Origin: Streptomyces panaciradicis
GTDB lineage: Bacteria; Actinomycetota; Actinomycetes; Streptomycetales; Streptomycetaceae
Length of the DNA: 33,670 bases
NCBI RefSeq assembly: GCF_023516615.1
Contig: NZ_JAMGBF010000135.1
Location: 1-33,670, forward strand
Reading direction: 5' to 3'
Made by a program: the position numbers and the translations under genes. A model generated the notes under the pieces. That model did no database searches. It was not told the origin of the DNA and saw only the letters and a program-made list of their open reading frames with translations. This document shows, in pieces, positions 9,252 to 16,670 of the stretch. Positions within the stretch are counted from its first letter, which is position 1. Each line of letters starts with the position of its first letter.

Positions 9252-10583
9252 ATGACCTCGAACGACGTTCCCAGCCCCGGCGCAGGCGCCGGCCGTCGGC
9301 GTGCGCTGGGGCGGGGACCGGGGGCGGCGCCCGCCACGGGGGCGCCGGCCGCTGTGGAGCCTGTCGGCGGGGAGTCTGCCGGCGGGGAACCGGCCGTGAC
9401 GGAACCGTCGAGCGAGGCATCGGCCCTCACGGAGCCACCCGTCGTCACGGAGCCGCCTGCCGCCGTACCGACCGCCGTCGAGCCGGTGGTCGTCGAGCCG
9501 GCCCCGGAGCCGTCGCCCGGGCTGGAGCCCGAGCCCGAGCCAGCGCCCAAGCCGGGACAGGAGCCGGGACCTGAGCCAGAGCCGGCGTCCTGGCCGGAAC
9601 CCGAGCCCAAGCCTGCGTCGAAGCCCGAGCCGGAGTCCGAGCCGTCGTCGTGGCCGGAACCCGAGCCGGGGTCCGAATCTGGGCCGGAGCGGGCGGCCGA
9701 GGTCGTTTCCGGGGCGCCCCGCGCCTCCGCCGAGCCCGCCGTGGCCGCTCAGGCCGCTGAGGCCCAGGAGCCCGGTGACGGTGTCTTCAAGGTGCGGCTC
9801 TCCAACTTCGAGGGTCCCTTCGACCTGCTGCTCCAGCTGATCTCCAAGCACAAGCTGGACGTCACCGAGGTCGCGCTGTCCAAGGTCACCGACGAGTTCA
9901 TGGCGCACATCCGGGCCATGGGGCCGGACTGGGACCTGGACCAGACGACCGAGTTCCTGGTCGTCGCCGCCACCCTGCTCGACCTCAAGGCCGCCCGGCT
10001 GCTGCCGTCCGCCGAGGTGGAGGACGAGGGCGACCTGGCGCTGCTGGAGGCGCGGGACCTGCTGTTCGCGCGGCTGCTGCAGTACCGGGCGTACAAGCAG
10101 ATCGCCGACATCTTCAGCGCCCGGCTGGACGACGAGGCCCGGCGCTACCCCCGTACCGTCGGCCTCGAACCGCAGCACGCCGAGCTGCTGCCCGAGGTCG
10201 TCATCAGCATCGGAGCGGAAGGTTTCGCCAGACTCGCGGTCAAGGCGATGCAGCCGAGGCCCAAGCCGCAGGTGTACGTCGACCACATCCACGCGCCGCT
10301 GGTCAGCGTGCAGGAGCAGGCCGGGATCGTGGTGGCGCGGCTGCGGGAGCTCGGCGAGGCCAGCTTCCGGACCCTGGTCGAGGACACCGACGACACACTG
10401 ACGGTCGTGGCGCGCTTCCTGGCGCTGCTGGAGCTGTACCGGGAGAAGGCCGTGGCCCTGGAGCAGGAGGCGGCCCTGGGGGAGCTGCTGGTGCGCTGGA
10501 CCGGCGGCGAGGGGGAGGACCGGCCGATGGTGACCGACGAGTTCGACCGACCGCCCGAGCCGGCCAAGGAGGACAAGGCGTGA
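9252..10583 (+). CDS. scpA: Segregation and condensation protein A
   Basis: ScpA is the kleisin subunit that bridges the SMC head domains. The conserved part starts at about residue 177 with VFKVRLSNFEGPFDLLLQLI and includes LDVTEVALSKVTDEFMAHI and LVVAATLLDLKAARLLP; the C-terminal winged-helix segment TLTVVARFLALLELYREKAV is present. Ahead of it are about 175 residues rich in Pro-Glu (PEPEPAPKPGQ, WPEPEPKPAS, WPEPEPGSES) that the normal ScpA of about 250 residues lacks. The ATG at 9252 has only a weak ribosome-binding site. The stop overlaps the scpB start (GTGA), so the two are translationally coupled. Confidence 0.93.
   Translation: MTSNDVPSPGAGAGRRRALGRGPGAAPATGAPAAVEPVGGESAGGEPAVTEPSSEASALTEPPVVTEPPAAVPTAVEPVVVEPAPEPSPGLEPEPEPAPKPGQEPGPEPEPASWPEPEPKPASKPEPESEPSSWPEPEPGSESGPERAAEVVSGAPRASAEPAVAAQAAEAQEPGDGVFKVRLSNFEGPFDLLLQLISKHKLDVTEVALSKVTDEFMAHIRAMGPDWDLDQTTEFLVVAATLLDLKAARLLPSAEVEDEGDLALLEARDLLFARLLQYRAYKQIADIFSARLDDEARRYPRTVGLEPQHAELLPEVVISIGAEGFARLAVKAMQPRPKPQVYVDHIHAPLVSVQEQAGIVVARLRELGEASFRTLVEDTDDTLTVVARFLALLELYREKAVALEQEAALGELLVRWTGGEGEDRPMVTDEFDRPPEPAKEDKA
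9519..9680 (+). repeat. Degenerate Pro-Glu coding repeat in scpA
   Basis: Codons for Pro-Glu-Pro-Glu-Pro with Lys, Gly or Ser spacers repeat irregularly. A near-identical block, TGGCCGGAACCCGAGCC, occurs twice about 60 bases apart (around 9591 and 9652), suggesting local duplication inside the reading frame. The encoded segment is likely an extended, acidic, disordered spacer. Confidence 0.7.
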
Positions 10584-11230
10584 GCGAGGACACCACCGAA
10601 CGCGCGGCCGGGCCGCGCTCCGTCGCCGACCTCGACCTCAAGCCCGCCCTGGAGGCCGTCCTGATGGTCGTGGACGAGCCCGCGACGGAGGAGCACCTGG
10701 CGAAGATCCTGGAGCGGCCCAGGCGGCAGATCGCTAGCGCCCTGCGGGAGCTGGCCGACGACTACACCGTGCAGGGCCGCGGCTTCGAGCTGCGGTTCGT
10801 CGCGGGCGGCTGGCGCTTCTACACCCGTCCCGAGTACGCGGCGGCCGTCGAGCGCCTCGTCCTGGACGGCCAGACGGCACGCCTGACGCAGGCGGCCCTG
10901 GAGACCCTGGCCGTCGTCGCCTACCGTCAGCCGGTGAGCCGCAGCCGGGTCTCGGCCGTACGCGGGGTCAACTGCGACGGGGTCATGCGCACCCTGTTGC
11001 AGCGGGGTCTGGTCGAGGAGGCGGGCACGGAACCCGAAACAGGTGCGATCCTGTACAGGACGACGAACTATTTCCTGGAGCGGATGGGCCTGCGTGGTCT
11101 GGACGAGCTCCCGGAGCTCGCGCCCTTCCTCCCGGAGGCGGAGGCGATCGAGGCCGAGACCCAGGAAGGCGTGCCGTCGTTCGATCCGGACGCTCCGGAT
11201 TCCGACGCAGACGACAAGACGGAACTTTGA
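10580..11230 (+). CDS. scpB: Segregation and condensation protein B
   Basis: ScpB dimerises and binds ScpA to regulate the SMC complex. The 216-residue product has the two winged-helix domains of the family: KPALEAVLMVVDEPATEEHL and ALETLAVVAYRQPVSRSRVS, with VRGVNCDGVMRTLLQRGLVE as the second recognition region, followed by YRTTNYFLERMGLRGLDELP. The C-terminal tail is acidic (DPDAPDSDADDKTEL). Translation starts at GTG 10580 within the scpA stop, with AAGGAGG just upstream. Confidence 0.95.
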   Translation: MSEDTTERAAGPRSVADLDLKPALEAVLMVVDEPATEEHLAKILERPRRQIASALRELADDYTVQGRGFELRFVAGGWRFYTRPEYAAAVERLVLDGQTARLTQAALETLAVVAYRQPVSRSRVSAVRGVNCDGVMRTLLQRGLVEEAGTEPETGAILYRTTNYFLERMGLRGLDELPELAPFLPEAEAIEAETQEGVPSFDPDAPDSDADDKTEL

Positions 11231-12351
11231 TGCGAAGCAGCAGCGGCAGGAACAGCAGCGGAAACAACGGCGGGAGCCGTGGTGGCAACAGCGGCGGCCG
11301 CGGCGGGAGCAGCGGTGGCCGCGGTAACCACCGCGGCGCCGGCAACTCCCGTGACGACAAGCAGGGGGCCGGCCGGCCGAAGAAGCCGCGCCCGGAGGAG
11401 CGGCGCTACGACGTCGGTCCCGGCGCCACCCATGACGGGCCGAAGTCGGGTCGCGGCCCCGCGGCCCGCGGCGGCGCCAAGGGCGGCCCCAAGCAGGGAC
11501 AGCAGCGCGGCGGCCGCACGGCTCCGGCGCGGTCCCGTGAGTACGAGGCGCGGACCGAGGAGCGCAACCGGGATCGGTACGCGGGCAAGAAGGACGTCAA
11601 GCTGCCCAAGACCTTCCCGGGCGCCGAGCAGGAGGGCGAGCGGCTGCAGAAGGTCCTCGCGCGCGCGGGCTACGGCTCCCGGCGGGCCTGCGAGGAGCTC
11701 ATCGAGCAGGCGCGGGTCGAGGTCAACGGCGAGATCGTCCTGGAGCAGGGCAAGCGCGTCGACCCCGAGAAGGACGAGGTCAAGGTCGACGGCCTGACGG
11801 TCGCGACGCAGTCGTACCAGTTCTTCTCGCTGAACAAGCCCGCCGGTGTCGTCTCCACGATGGAGGACCCGGAGGGCCGGCAGTGCCTCGGGGACTACGT
11901 CACCAACCGGGAGACCCGGCTGTTCCACGTGGGCCGGCTCGACACCGAGACCGAGGGCGTCATCCTGCTCACCAACCACGGCGAGCTGGCGCACCGGCTG
12001 ACCCACCCCAAGTACGGCGTGAAGAAGACCTATCTCGCCGCCATCGTCGGCCCGATCCCGCGCGACCTGGGCAAGAAGCTCAAGGACGGCATCCAGCTGG
12101 AGGACGGCTACGCGCGCGCGGACCACTTCCGGGTCGTGGAGCAGACCGGCAAGAACTACCTGGTCGAGGTGACCCTCCACGAGGGCCGCAAGCACATCGT
12201 GCGCCGCATGCTCGCCGAGGCCGGCTTCCCGGTCGAGAAGCTGGTGCGCACCTCCTTCGGGCCGATCACCCTGGGCGACCAGAAGTCGGGCTGGCTGCGC
12301 CGGCTGTCGAACACCGAGGTCGGCATGCTGATGAAGGAAGTCGATCTCTGA
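11230..12351 (+). CDS. RluB/RsuA-family pseudouridine synthase
   Basis: Isomerises a uridine in ribosomal RNA, most likely 23S (RluB type). The 373-residue protein starts at ATG 11230, overlapping the scpB stop as TGATG. Residues 1-135 are a Gly/Ser/Arg/Asn-rich basic tail (NSSGNNGGSRGG and similar), much longer than the E. coli enzyme and likely an RNA-binding disordered region. An S4 domain follows (ERLQKVLARAGYGSRRACEE), then the synthase domain with catalytic Asp in VGRLDTETEGVILLTNHGE and the motifs KTYLA and HEGRKHIVRRM. The operon position after scpB is conserved in actinobacteria and many firmicutes. Confidence 0.94.
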   Translation: MRSSSGRNSSGNNGGSRGGNSGGRGGSSGGRGNHRGAGNSRDDKQGAGRPKKPRPEERRYDVGPGATHDGPKSGRGPAARGGAKGGPKQGQQRGGRTAPARSREYEARTEERNRDRYAGKKDVKLPKTFPGAEQEGERLQKVLARAGYGSRRACEELIEQARVEVNGEIVLEQGKRVDPEKDEVKVDGLTVATQSYQFFSLNKPAGVVSTMEDPEGRQCLGDYVTNRETRLFHVGRLDTETEGVILLTNHGELAHRLTHPKYGVKKTYLAAIVGPIPRDLGKKLKDGIQLEDGYARADHFRVVEQTGKNYLVEVTLHEGRKHIVRRMLAEAGFPVEKLVRTSFGPITLGDQKSGWLRRLSNTEVGMLMKEVDL

Positions 12352-12368
12352 TCCCGCCCGCGGGGCTT

Positions 12369-12398
12369 CGGCCGGCTCGGACGTGTCCGGGCCGGCCG
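12369..12398 (+). terminator. Hairpin after the rluB-type gene
   Basis: An inverted repeat of 13 pairs (12369-12381 with 12386-12398, one wobble, four-base loop) 17 bases after the stop, without a T tract. It probably ends the parA-scp-rlu operon and, being symmetric, could also serve the convergent DUF72 gene. Confidence 0.55.
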
Positions 12399-12437
12399 AT
12401 TCGTCTGTGTGCCTCCGCCGGCCGGTCCGGGCCCCGG

Positions 12438-12515
12438 CCCTGCAACGCGTCCCTCAGGGGCGCGGGGAACTGTGCGACAAGCCACGACGAACCCGCAGCC
12501 GCCCTCGCACGGCAG
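12438..12515. repeat. Dispersed Streptomyces intergenic repeat
   Basis: The stretch TGCAACGCGTCCCTCAGGGG followed by CGCGGGGAACTGTGCGACAA and then CCACGACGAACCCGCAGCCG resembles a short non-coding repeat I recall from intergenic regions of many Streptomyces genomes. It sits between two convergent genes. Its identity rests on memory of the motif; the sequence shows only a short CCCTCAGGGG palindrome (12451-12460). Confidence 0.55.
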
Positions 12516-12535
12516 CCCCACGGCGGGGCGGCCGG

Positions 12536-13408
12536 TCAGCCGCCGTCCGGCCTCGCCCGGTCCGTGCCGTCGAGAAGGCGCCGCATCAGCTCGGCGGCCC
12601 GGACGGCCGCGGCGCCGCAGCAGTTGTTGAACAGGACGTGGAGCCGGTCGACTCGGGTGGCGAGGTCGCGTAACCGCGGCAGCCACTCGGTGAGTTCGGC
12701 CTCGTCGTAGTCGTGCCGGAAGCGGTCCTCCTTGCTGCCCGACCCCCAGGCGGGACTGCGCCCGTGGAACCGGACGACCGACAGCCGGGGCGAGGTCACC
12801 GGGGTGACCGGCGCGATGGACGACGGCAGCGTCCGGTTCATGTCGACGGCCACCGCCGCCATGCCGTACCGGCCGAGCAGGGCACAGGTCGCCTCCGCCC
12901 ACTCGGGGCGCCACCAGTCGGGATGCCGGAACTCCACGGCGAGCGGCCAGCCCGCGGTCCGCTCGGCGCACTCCTTGAGGAACTGCCCCGCCCGCCGCCC
13001 GGGCCGGAACCACGGAGGCAGCTGGAACAGCACGCTGCCCAGCCGCCCGGCCTGCCGCAGCGGCTCGATCCCCTCGGTGAAACGCGCCCACACCTCGTCG
13101 AGCACCTTCGGGTCGTGCGGTCTGGCCGGAATGCCGTCCGGCAGGGCCGCGTCGCGGGTCGGGTGCCCGGTGAGCAGCGAGAAGGCCTTCACGTCGAACA
13201 CGAAGCCGTCCGGGGTCCGTTCGGCCCACAGCCGGCTGTTGCGGGCGCTCGGCAGCCCGTAGTACGTCGAGTCGACCTCGACGACCGGGAACCGCTCGGC
13301 GTAGTACCGCAGCCGCCCCTCCGGGTCCTTGCGTCCCGCCGGATACCAGCCGCTGCCCACCAGCGCGCGGTCCGTCCACGAACACGTGCCCACCAGGATC
13401 TCGCCCAT
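12536..13408 (-). CDS. DUF72 (YecE-like) TIM-barrel protein
   Basis: A 290-residue protein starting MGEILVGTCSWTDRALVGSG, the typical N-terminus of DUF72 proteins. Further family landmarks are FPVVEVDSTYYGLPS, GFVFDVKAFSLLTGH, LGSVLFQLPPWF, LAVEFRHPDWW and a C-terminal LHVLFNNCCGAAAV (often F-N-N-x-x-x-G-x-A). The family adopts a TIM-barrel fold and has no firmly established biochemical role. No strong ribosome-binding site precedes the ATG. It is convergent with the rluB-type gene and divergent from the NrtR-like gene, about 80 bases apart. Confidence 0.92.
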   Translation of the reverse strand: MGEILVGTCSWTDRALVGSGWYPAGRKDPEGRLRYYAERFPVVEVDSTYYGLPSARNSRLWAERTPDGFVFDVKAFSLLTGHPTRDAALPDGIPARPHDPKVLDEVWARFTEGIEPLRQAGRLGSVLFQLPPWFRPGRRAGQFLKECAERTAGWPLAVEFRHPDWWRPEWAEATCALLGRYGMAAVAVDMNRTLPSSIAPVTPVTSPRLSVVRFHGRSPAWGSGSKEDRFRHDYDEAELTEWLPRLRDLATRVDRLHVLFNNCCGAAAVRAAELMRRLLDGTDRARPDGG

Positions 13409-13433
13409 GGCGTGCCGGTTACCCCGGGAGGGC

Positions 13434-13463
13434 TTGTGAAAGCACGGGCCCCGTGTTTATAGT
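13434..13463 (+). promoter_or_regulatory. Promoter of the NrtR-like operon
   Basis: TTGTGA (13434-13439) and TATAGT (13458-13463) with an 18-base spacer, ending 27 bases before the ATG at 13491, form one of the best promoter matches in the window. Confidence 0.55.
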
Positions 13464-13477
13464 CCAAGTGACCATTA
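13458..13477. promoter_or_regulatory. Candidate NrtR-like operator
   Basis: The segment TATAGTCCAAGTGACCATTA is an imperfect palindrome with core GTC-N5-GAC at 13462-13472. It covers the -10 box and expected transcription start of the regulator's own promoter, the usual place for an autorepressor site. Assignment to this regulator is an inference. Confidence 0.4.
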
Positions 13478-13490
13478 AGGGGGTGGGGGC

Positions 13491-14207
13491 ATGGAGTACG
13501 ACAAGTACGCCTACGAACCCTTCGCCGTCACCGTCGACCTCGCCGTCCTGACCGTCCGCGACGGCGCCCTGCACGTCCTGCTCGTCGAGCGCGGACAGGA
13601 CCCGTACGCCGGCCACTGGGCGCTGCCCGGCGGTTTCGTCGAGCCGGACGAGTCCGCCGAGACGGCCGCCCGGCGTGAACTCGCCGAGGAGACGGGCCTG
13701 TCGGACGTCACGGGACTGCACCTGGAGCAGCTGCGCACCTACAGCGAGCCCGACCGCGACCCCCGGATGCGGGTCGTGTCCGTCGCGTTCACGGCGCTGC
13801 TGCCCGACGCGCCGGAGCCGCACGGCGGCAGTGACGCGGCGGACGCCCGATGGGTGGAGTGCGACACGGCACTGCCGGTCGCCTTCGACCACGACCGCAT
13901 CCTCGCCGACGCCCGCGACCGCGTCGGCGCCCAGCTCGAGTACACCTGCCTCGCCACCGCCTTCTGCCCGCCCGAGTTCACCCTCGGCGAGCTCCGGCAG
14001 GTCTACGAGACGGTCTGGGGCACCGAACTCGACCGGCCCAACTTCCGCCGCAAGGTGCTCGCCACGCCCGGCTTCGTCGAACCCGTCCCGGGCGCCGCGC
14101 GCCTGACCGGAGGGCGCGGCAAACCCGCCGCCCTCTACCGCGCGGGACCGGCCACCAGCCTTGTTCCGCCCCTCCTCCGACCGTCCCGGGAAGGACGCCC
14201 CGCATGA
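13491..14207 (+). CDS. NrtR-like Nudix-domain transcriptional regulator with intact Nudix box
   Basis: A 238-residue protein with an N-terminal Nudix domain (residues about 8-140) and a C-terminal winged-helix-like domain (FTLGELRQVYETVWGTELDR, then NFRRKVLATPGFVE), the layout of NrtR regulators of NAD or sugar metabolism. These typically bind ADP-ribose or related nucleotides as effectors. The Nudix box fits the catalytic consensus: G48, E54, R62-E63, E66-E67 and G69 (GGFVEPDESAETAARRELAE), so it may also be an active hydrolase. The ribosome-binding site GGGGGTGGGGGC is purine-rich. The stop overlaps the ADP-ribosylglycohydrolase start (ATGA). Confidence 0.9.
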   Translation: MEYDKYAYEPFAVTVDLAVLTVRDGALHVLLVERGQDPYAGHWALPGGFVEPDESAETAARRELAEETGLSDVTGLHLEQLRTYSEPDRDPRMRVVSVAFTALLPDAPEPHGGSDAADARWVECDTALPVAFDHDRILADARDRVGAQLEYTCLATAFCPPEFTLGELRQVYETVWGTELDRPNFRRKVLATPGFVEPVPGAARLTGGRGKPAALYRAGPATSLVPPLLRPSREGRPA

Positions 14208-15226
14208 CCGCACCCCTCGTCGACAAGCGCGCCGCCACCGGGGCGCTGACCGGGCTCGCCCTCGGGGACGCGCTCGGTTTCCCCACCGAGTTCAACGACG
14301 TCCCGGCGATCCTCGCCAAGTGCGGGCCGTGGCGGCAGATGCCGCTGCCGAAGCCCGCGATCGTCACCGACGACACCCAGATGACCCTGGCGCTCGGCCG
14401 GGCGCTGCGGACGGCCATGGACCGCGGGGTTCTCGCGCCCAAGCTGCTGGAGCGGCCGCTGCGCGAGGAGTTCGTGGACTGGTACCGGTCGCCGGAGAAC
14501 AACCGGGCGCCCGGCAACACCTGCCTGCGGGCCTGCGAGCTGCTCACGGACGACAACCGCGCCTGGCAGGACGCCAGCCAGATCGGATCGAAGGGCTGCG
14601 GCGCCAACATGCGCGTCGCGCCGATCGGGCTCGTGCCCAACCTGAGCGACGAACAGCGCGCCGGGGCCGCCCAGTTGCAGTCGGCGCTCACCCACGGGCA
14701 CCCCACGGCGCTCGCCGCCTCCGACCTCACCGCCCGGGCCGTGCGCCTGCTCGCCCAGGGCGCCGAGCCCACCGGACTCGTCGGACAGCTGCGGTCGTAC
14801 GCCCTGGAGAACCGCGGCCGCTACCACGAGCGCTGGCTCGGTGACCTGTGGAAGCGCAGCCAGGACCCGAGCCCCGAGCACTTCATCGCGCGCGGCTGGG
14901 ACGAGTGCCTGGAGATCCTCGGCCGCCTCCGGGACGCCGTGCGCACGGTCTCGCCCGAGACCGACCCGTGCCTGGCCACCGGCGCCGGCTGGATCGCCGA
15001 AGAGGCCCTCGCCACCGGCCTGTTGTGCTTCCTGATGTTCGTCGACGAGCCCGTCGCCGCGATCCGGCGGGCCGCCTGCACCTCCGGCGACTCGGACTCC
15101 ATCGCCTGCCTCACCGGCGCCTTCGCCGGCGCGTACCTGGGCTCCGACGCCTGGCCGACGGAGTGGGTGGACCGCATCGAGTACCGGGGCGACCTGATGA
15201 CCCTGGGCGCCCTCTGGGACGCTTGA
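14204..15226 (+). CDS. ADP-ribosylglycohydrolase (DraG/ARH family)
   Basis: Family members remove ADP-ribose from proteins or other acceptors using two Mg ions. The 340-residue product has all family landmarks: GLALGDALGFPTEF near the N-terminus, metal ligands in TDDT (residues 55-58), KGCGANMRVAPIGL, and the second ligand cluster GDSDSIA (about residues 295-301) in SGDSDSIACLTGAFAGAYLG. The start ATG lies within the stop of the NrtR-like gene, and the next gene begins three bases after its own stop, so it is the middle of a tight operon. An ADP-ribose-sensing regulator beside an ADP-ribose-releasing enzyme suggests feedback. The natural acceptor is unknown. Confidence 0.93.
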   Translation: MTAPLVDKRAATGALTGLALGDALGFPTEFNDVPAILAKCGPWRQMPLPKPAIVTDDTQMTLALGRALRTAMDRGVLAPKLLERPLREEFVDWYRSPENNRAPGNTCLRACELLTDDNRAWQDASQIGSKGCGANMRVAPIGLVPNLSDEQRAGAAQLQSALTHGHPTALAASDLTARAVRLLAQGAEPTGLVGQLRSYALENRGRYHERWLGDLWKRSQDPSPEHFIARGWDECLEILGRLRDAVRTVSPETDPCLATGAGWIAEEALATGLLCFLMFVDEPVAAIRRAACTSGDSDSIACLTGAFAGAYLGSDAWPTEWVDRIEYRGDLMTLGALWDA

Positions 15227-15229
15227 GCG

Positions 15230-15979
15230 GTGATCGACACCCTGGACATCGACCTGACGCCGGTGGTGGCCGAGCAGCCCGACCCCGTGCTGTTCGCCAC
15301 CGTCTCCGGTGCGCACCTGTACGGCTTCCCCTCCCGCGACTCGGACGTGGACCTGCGCGGCGTGCACCTGCTGCCCACGGCCGCCCTGCTGGGGCTGCGG
15401 GAGCCGGCACAGACCCGGTCGCGGATGTGGGACCGGGACGGCGTCGAGATGGACCTCGTCACCCACGACCTGCGCAAGTTCGTCCGGCTGATGCTCAAGC
15501 GCAACGGCTATGTGCTGGAGCAGCTGCTGTCGCCGCTGGTCGTGCACACCACCGACGCGCACCGGGAGCTGGCCGCGCTCGCGCCGGGCGTGCTCACCGG
15601 CCATCACGCCCACCACTACCGGGGATTCGCGAACACGCAGTGGCGGCTGTTCGAGAAGACGGGTGAACTCAAGCCGCTCCTCTACACGTTCCGGGTACTG
15701 CTGACCGGCGTGCACCTGATGCGCAGCGGCGAGGTGCAGGCCCATCTGCCCACCCTGCTCGGCGAGGTGGACGCCCCCGCCTACCTGCCGGAGCTGATCG
15801 AGGCGAAGGCGCGGCAGGAGCACGCGGAGGCCGATGTCGACCACGCGCGCGTGCGGGCCGACGTGGAGCGGCTGCACGCCGTCCTGGACGAGGCCCAGCA
15901 GGCCTCGTCGCTACCCGACGCCCCGACCGTGTACGACGCCCTGCACGACTTCGTCGTACGGGTCCGGCTGGAGGGCTGA
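15230..15979 (+). CDS. RlaP-type nucleotidyltransferase (first copy)
   Basis: A 249-residue polymerase-beta superfamily nucleotidyltransferase. The active-site motif VSGAHLYGFPSRDSDVDLRG gives the Gly-Ala and the two metal-binding Asp of the SDxD signature; VEMDLVTHDLRKFVRLMLKR offers the third acidic residue. The following YVLEQLLSPLVV and LKPLLYTFRVLLTGVHLMRSG segments match the predicted nucleotidyltransferase family PF10127/COG3541, linked by genome-context studies to RNA repair (RlaP). It starts at GTG 15230, three bases after the ADP-ribosylglycohydrolase stop. Its last 69 bases overlap the convergent second copy. Substrate unknown. Confidence 0.88.
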   Translation: MIDTLDIDLTPVVAEQPDPVLFATVSGAHLYGFPSRDSDVDLRGVHLLPTAALLGLREPAQTRSRMWDRDGVEMDLVTHDLRKFVRLMLKRNGYVLEQLLSPLVVHTTDAHRELAALAPGVLTGHHAHHYRGFANTQWRLFEKTGELKPLLYTFRVLLTGVHLMRSGEVQAHLPTLLGEVDAPAYLPELIEAKARQEHAEADVDHARVRADVERLHAVLDEAQQASSLPDAPTVYDALHDFVVRVRLEG

Positions 15980-16648
15980 GGCACGGCGGACGCGGACGAG
16001 GAAGTCCTCCACCCGCCGCCGGTCCGGCTCCTCGGGCAGCGGGCTGCGGTGGGCCTCCTCCTCCGCCTCGTCCGCCAGGCGGCCCATCCACGCCTCCACC
16101 TCGGGCCAGGGGACCTCGCCACGCTTGACGGCCAGCAGGGGCTCGCGCAGCTCGCCGACGTCGATCGTGAGGACGCCCGTGCGCAGCAGGTCGCGGGAGC
16201 TCGTCAGCAGGCGCAGCAGATGCATGGCGTGCTTCCAGCGCGGGGCGCCGTGGACGCGGACGTCCGCCTCCAGCTTCTTGCGCTGGCCGAGCGCGTAGCG
16301 GGCGAACGTGTCGTGGGCCCGGCGGGAGAGGAACGCCCCGCGCAGGGCGAGGAGTTCACGGCCGGTGTCGTCGGCGTACTCGACGAGCGGGGAGTGCAGG
16401 CACTCCAGGATGTTGGGGTTGGCGCGCAGCGCGAGCTCGCAGAAGCGCTCCAGCTCCCAGCCGAACTGCTCCTCCCCGGGCCCCTCGACGTGGGTCGGCG
16501 GCTTCTCGAAGCGCCAGAACAGGGGAGTGGGGGCGAGGAACACGCCCCGGCGGTCGGTGTCGCTGCCGTCCGTCGCCAGACCGAAGGCGCGCGAACCCAT
16601 CACGCAGGCGTAGATCGTGTGGTCGCGGACCAGGGTCTCGGGAAGCAT
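15911..16648 (-). CDS. RlaP-type nucleotidyltransferase (second copy, convergent)
   Basis: A 245-residue paralogue of the neighbouring gene. The motif VMGSRAFGLATDGSDTDRRG holds the catalytic Gly-Ser and both Asp residues; FGWELERFCELALRANPNIL corresponds to the third-acid region but with Glu. Shared features with the first copy are the NIL/VLE-LxSPLVE block, a Lys/His-Ala-Met-His helix and RDLLRTGVLTIDVGELREPL. It ends with DFLVRVRRAS plus a tail of about 20 residues that lies antisense to the end of the first copy (stop TAG at 15911-15913). No strong ribosome-binding site precedes the ATG at 16648. Substrate unknown. Confidence 0.87.
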   Translation of the reverse strand: MLPETLVRDHTIYACVMGSRAFGLATDGSDTDRRGVFLAPTPLFWRFEKPPTHVEGPGEEQFGWELERFCELALRANPNILECLHSPLVEYADDTGRELLALRGAFLSRRAHDTFARYALGQRKKLEADVRVHGAPRWKHAMHLLRLLTSSRDLLRTGVLTIDVGELREPLLAVKRGEVPWPEVEAWMGRLADEAEEEAHRSPLPEEPDRRRVEDFLVRVRRASALQPDPYDEVVQGVVHGRGVG

Positions 16649-16670
16649 GGACGGGAGCGTACGCGGCGCC

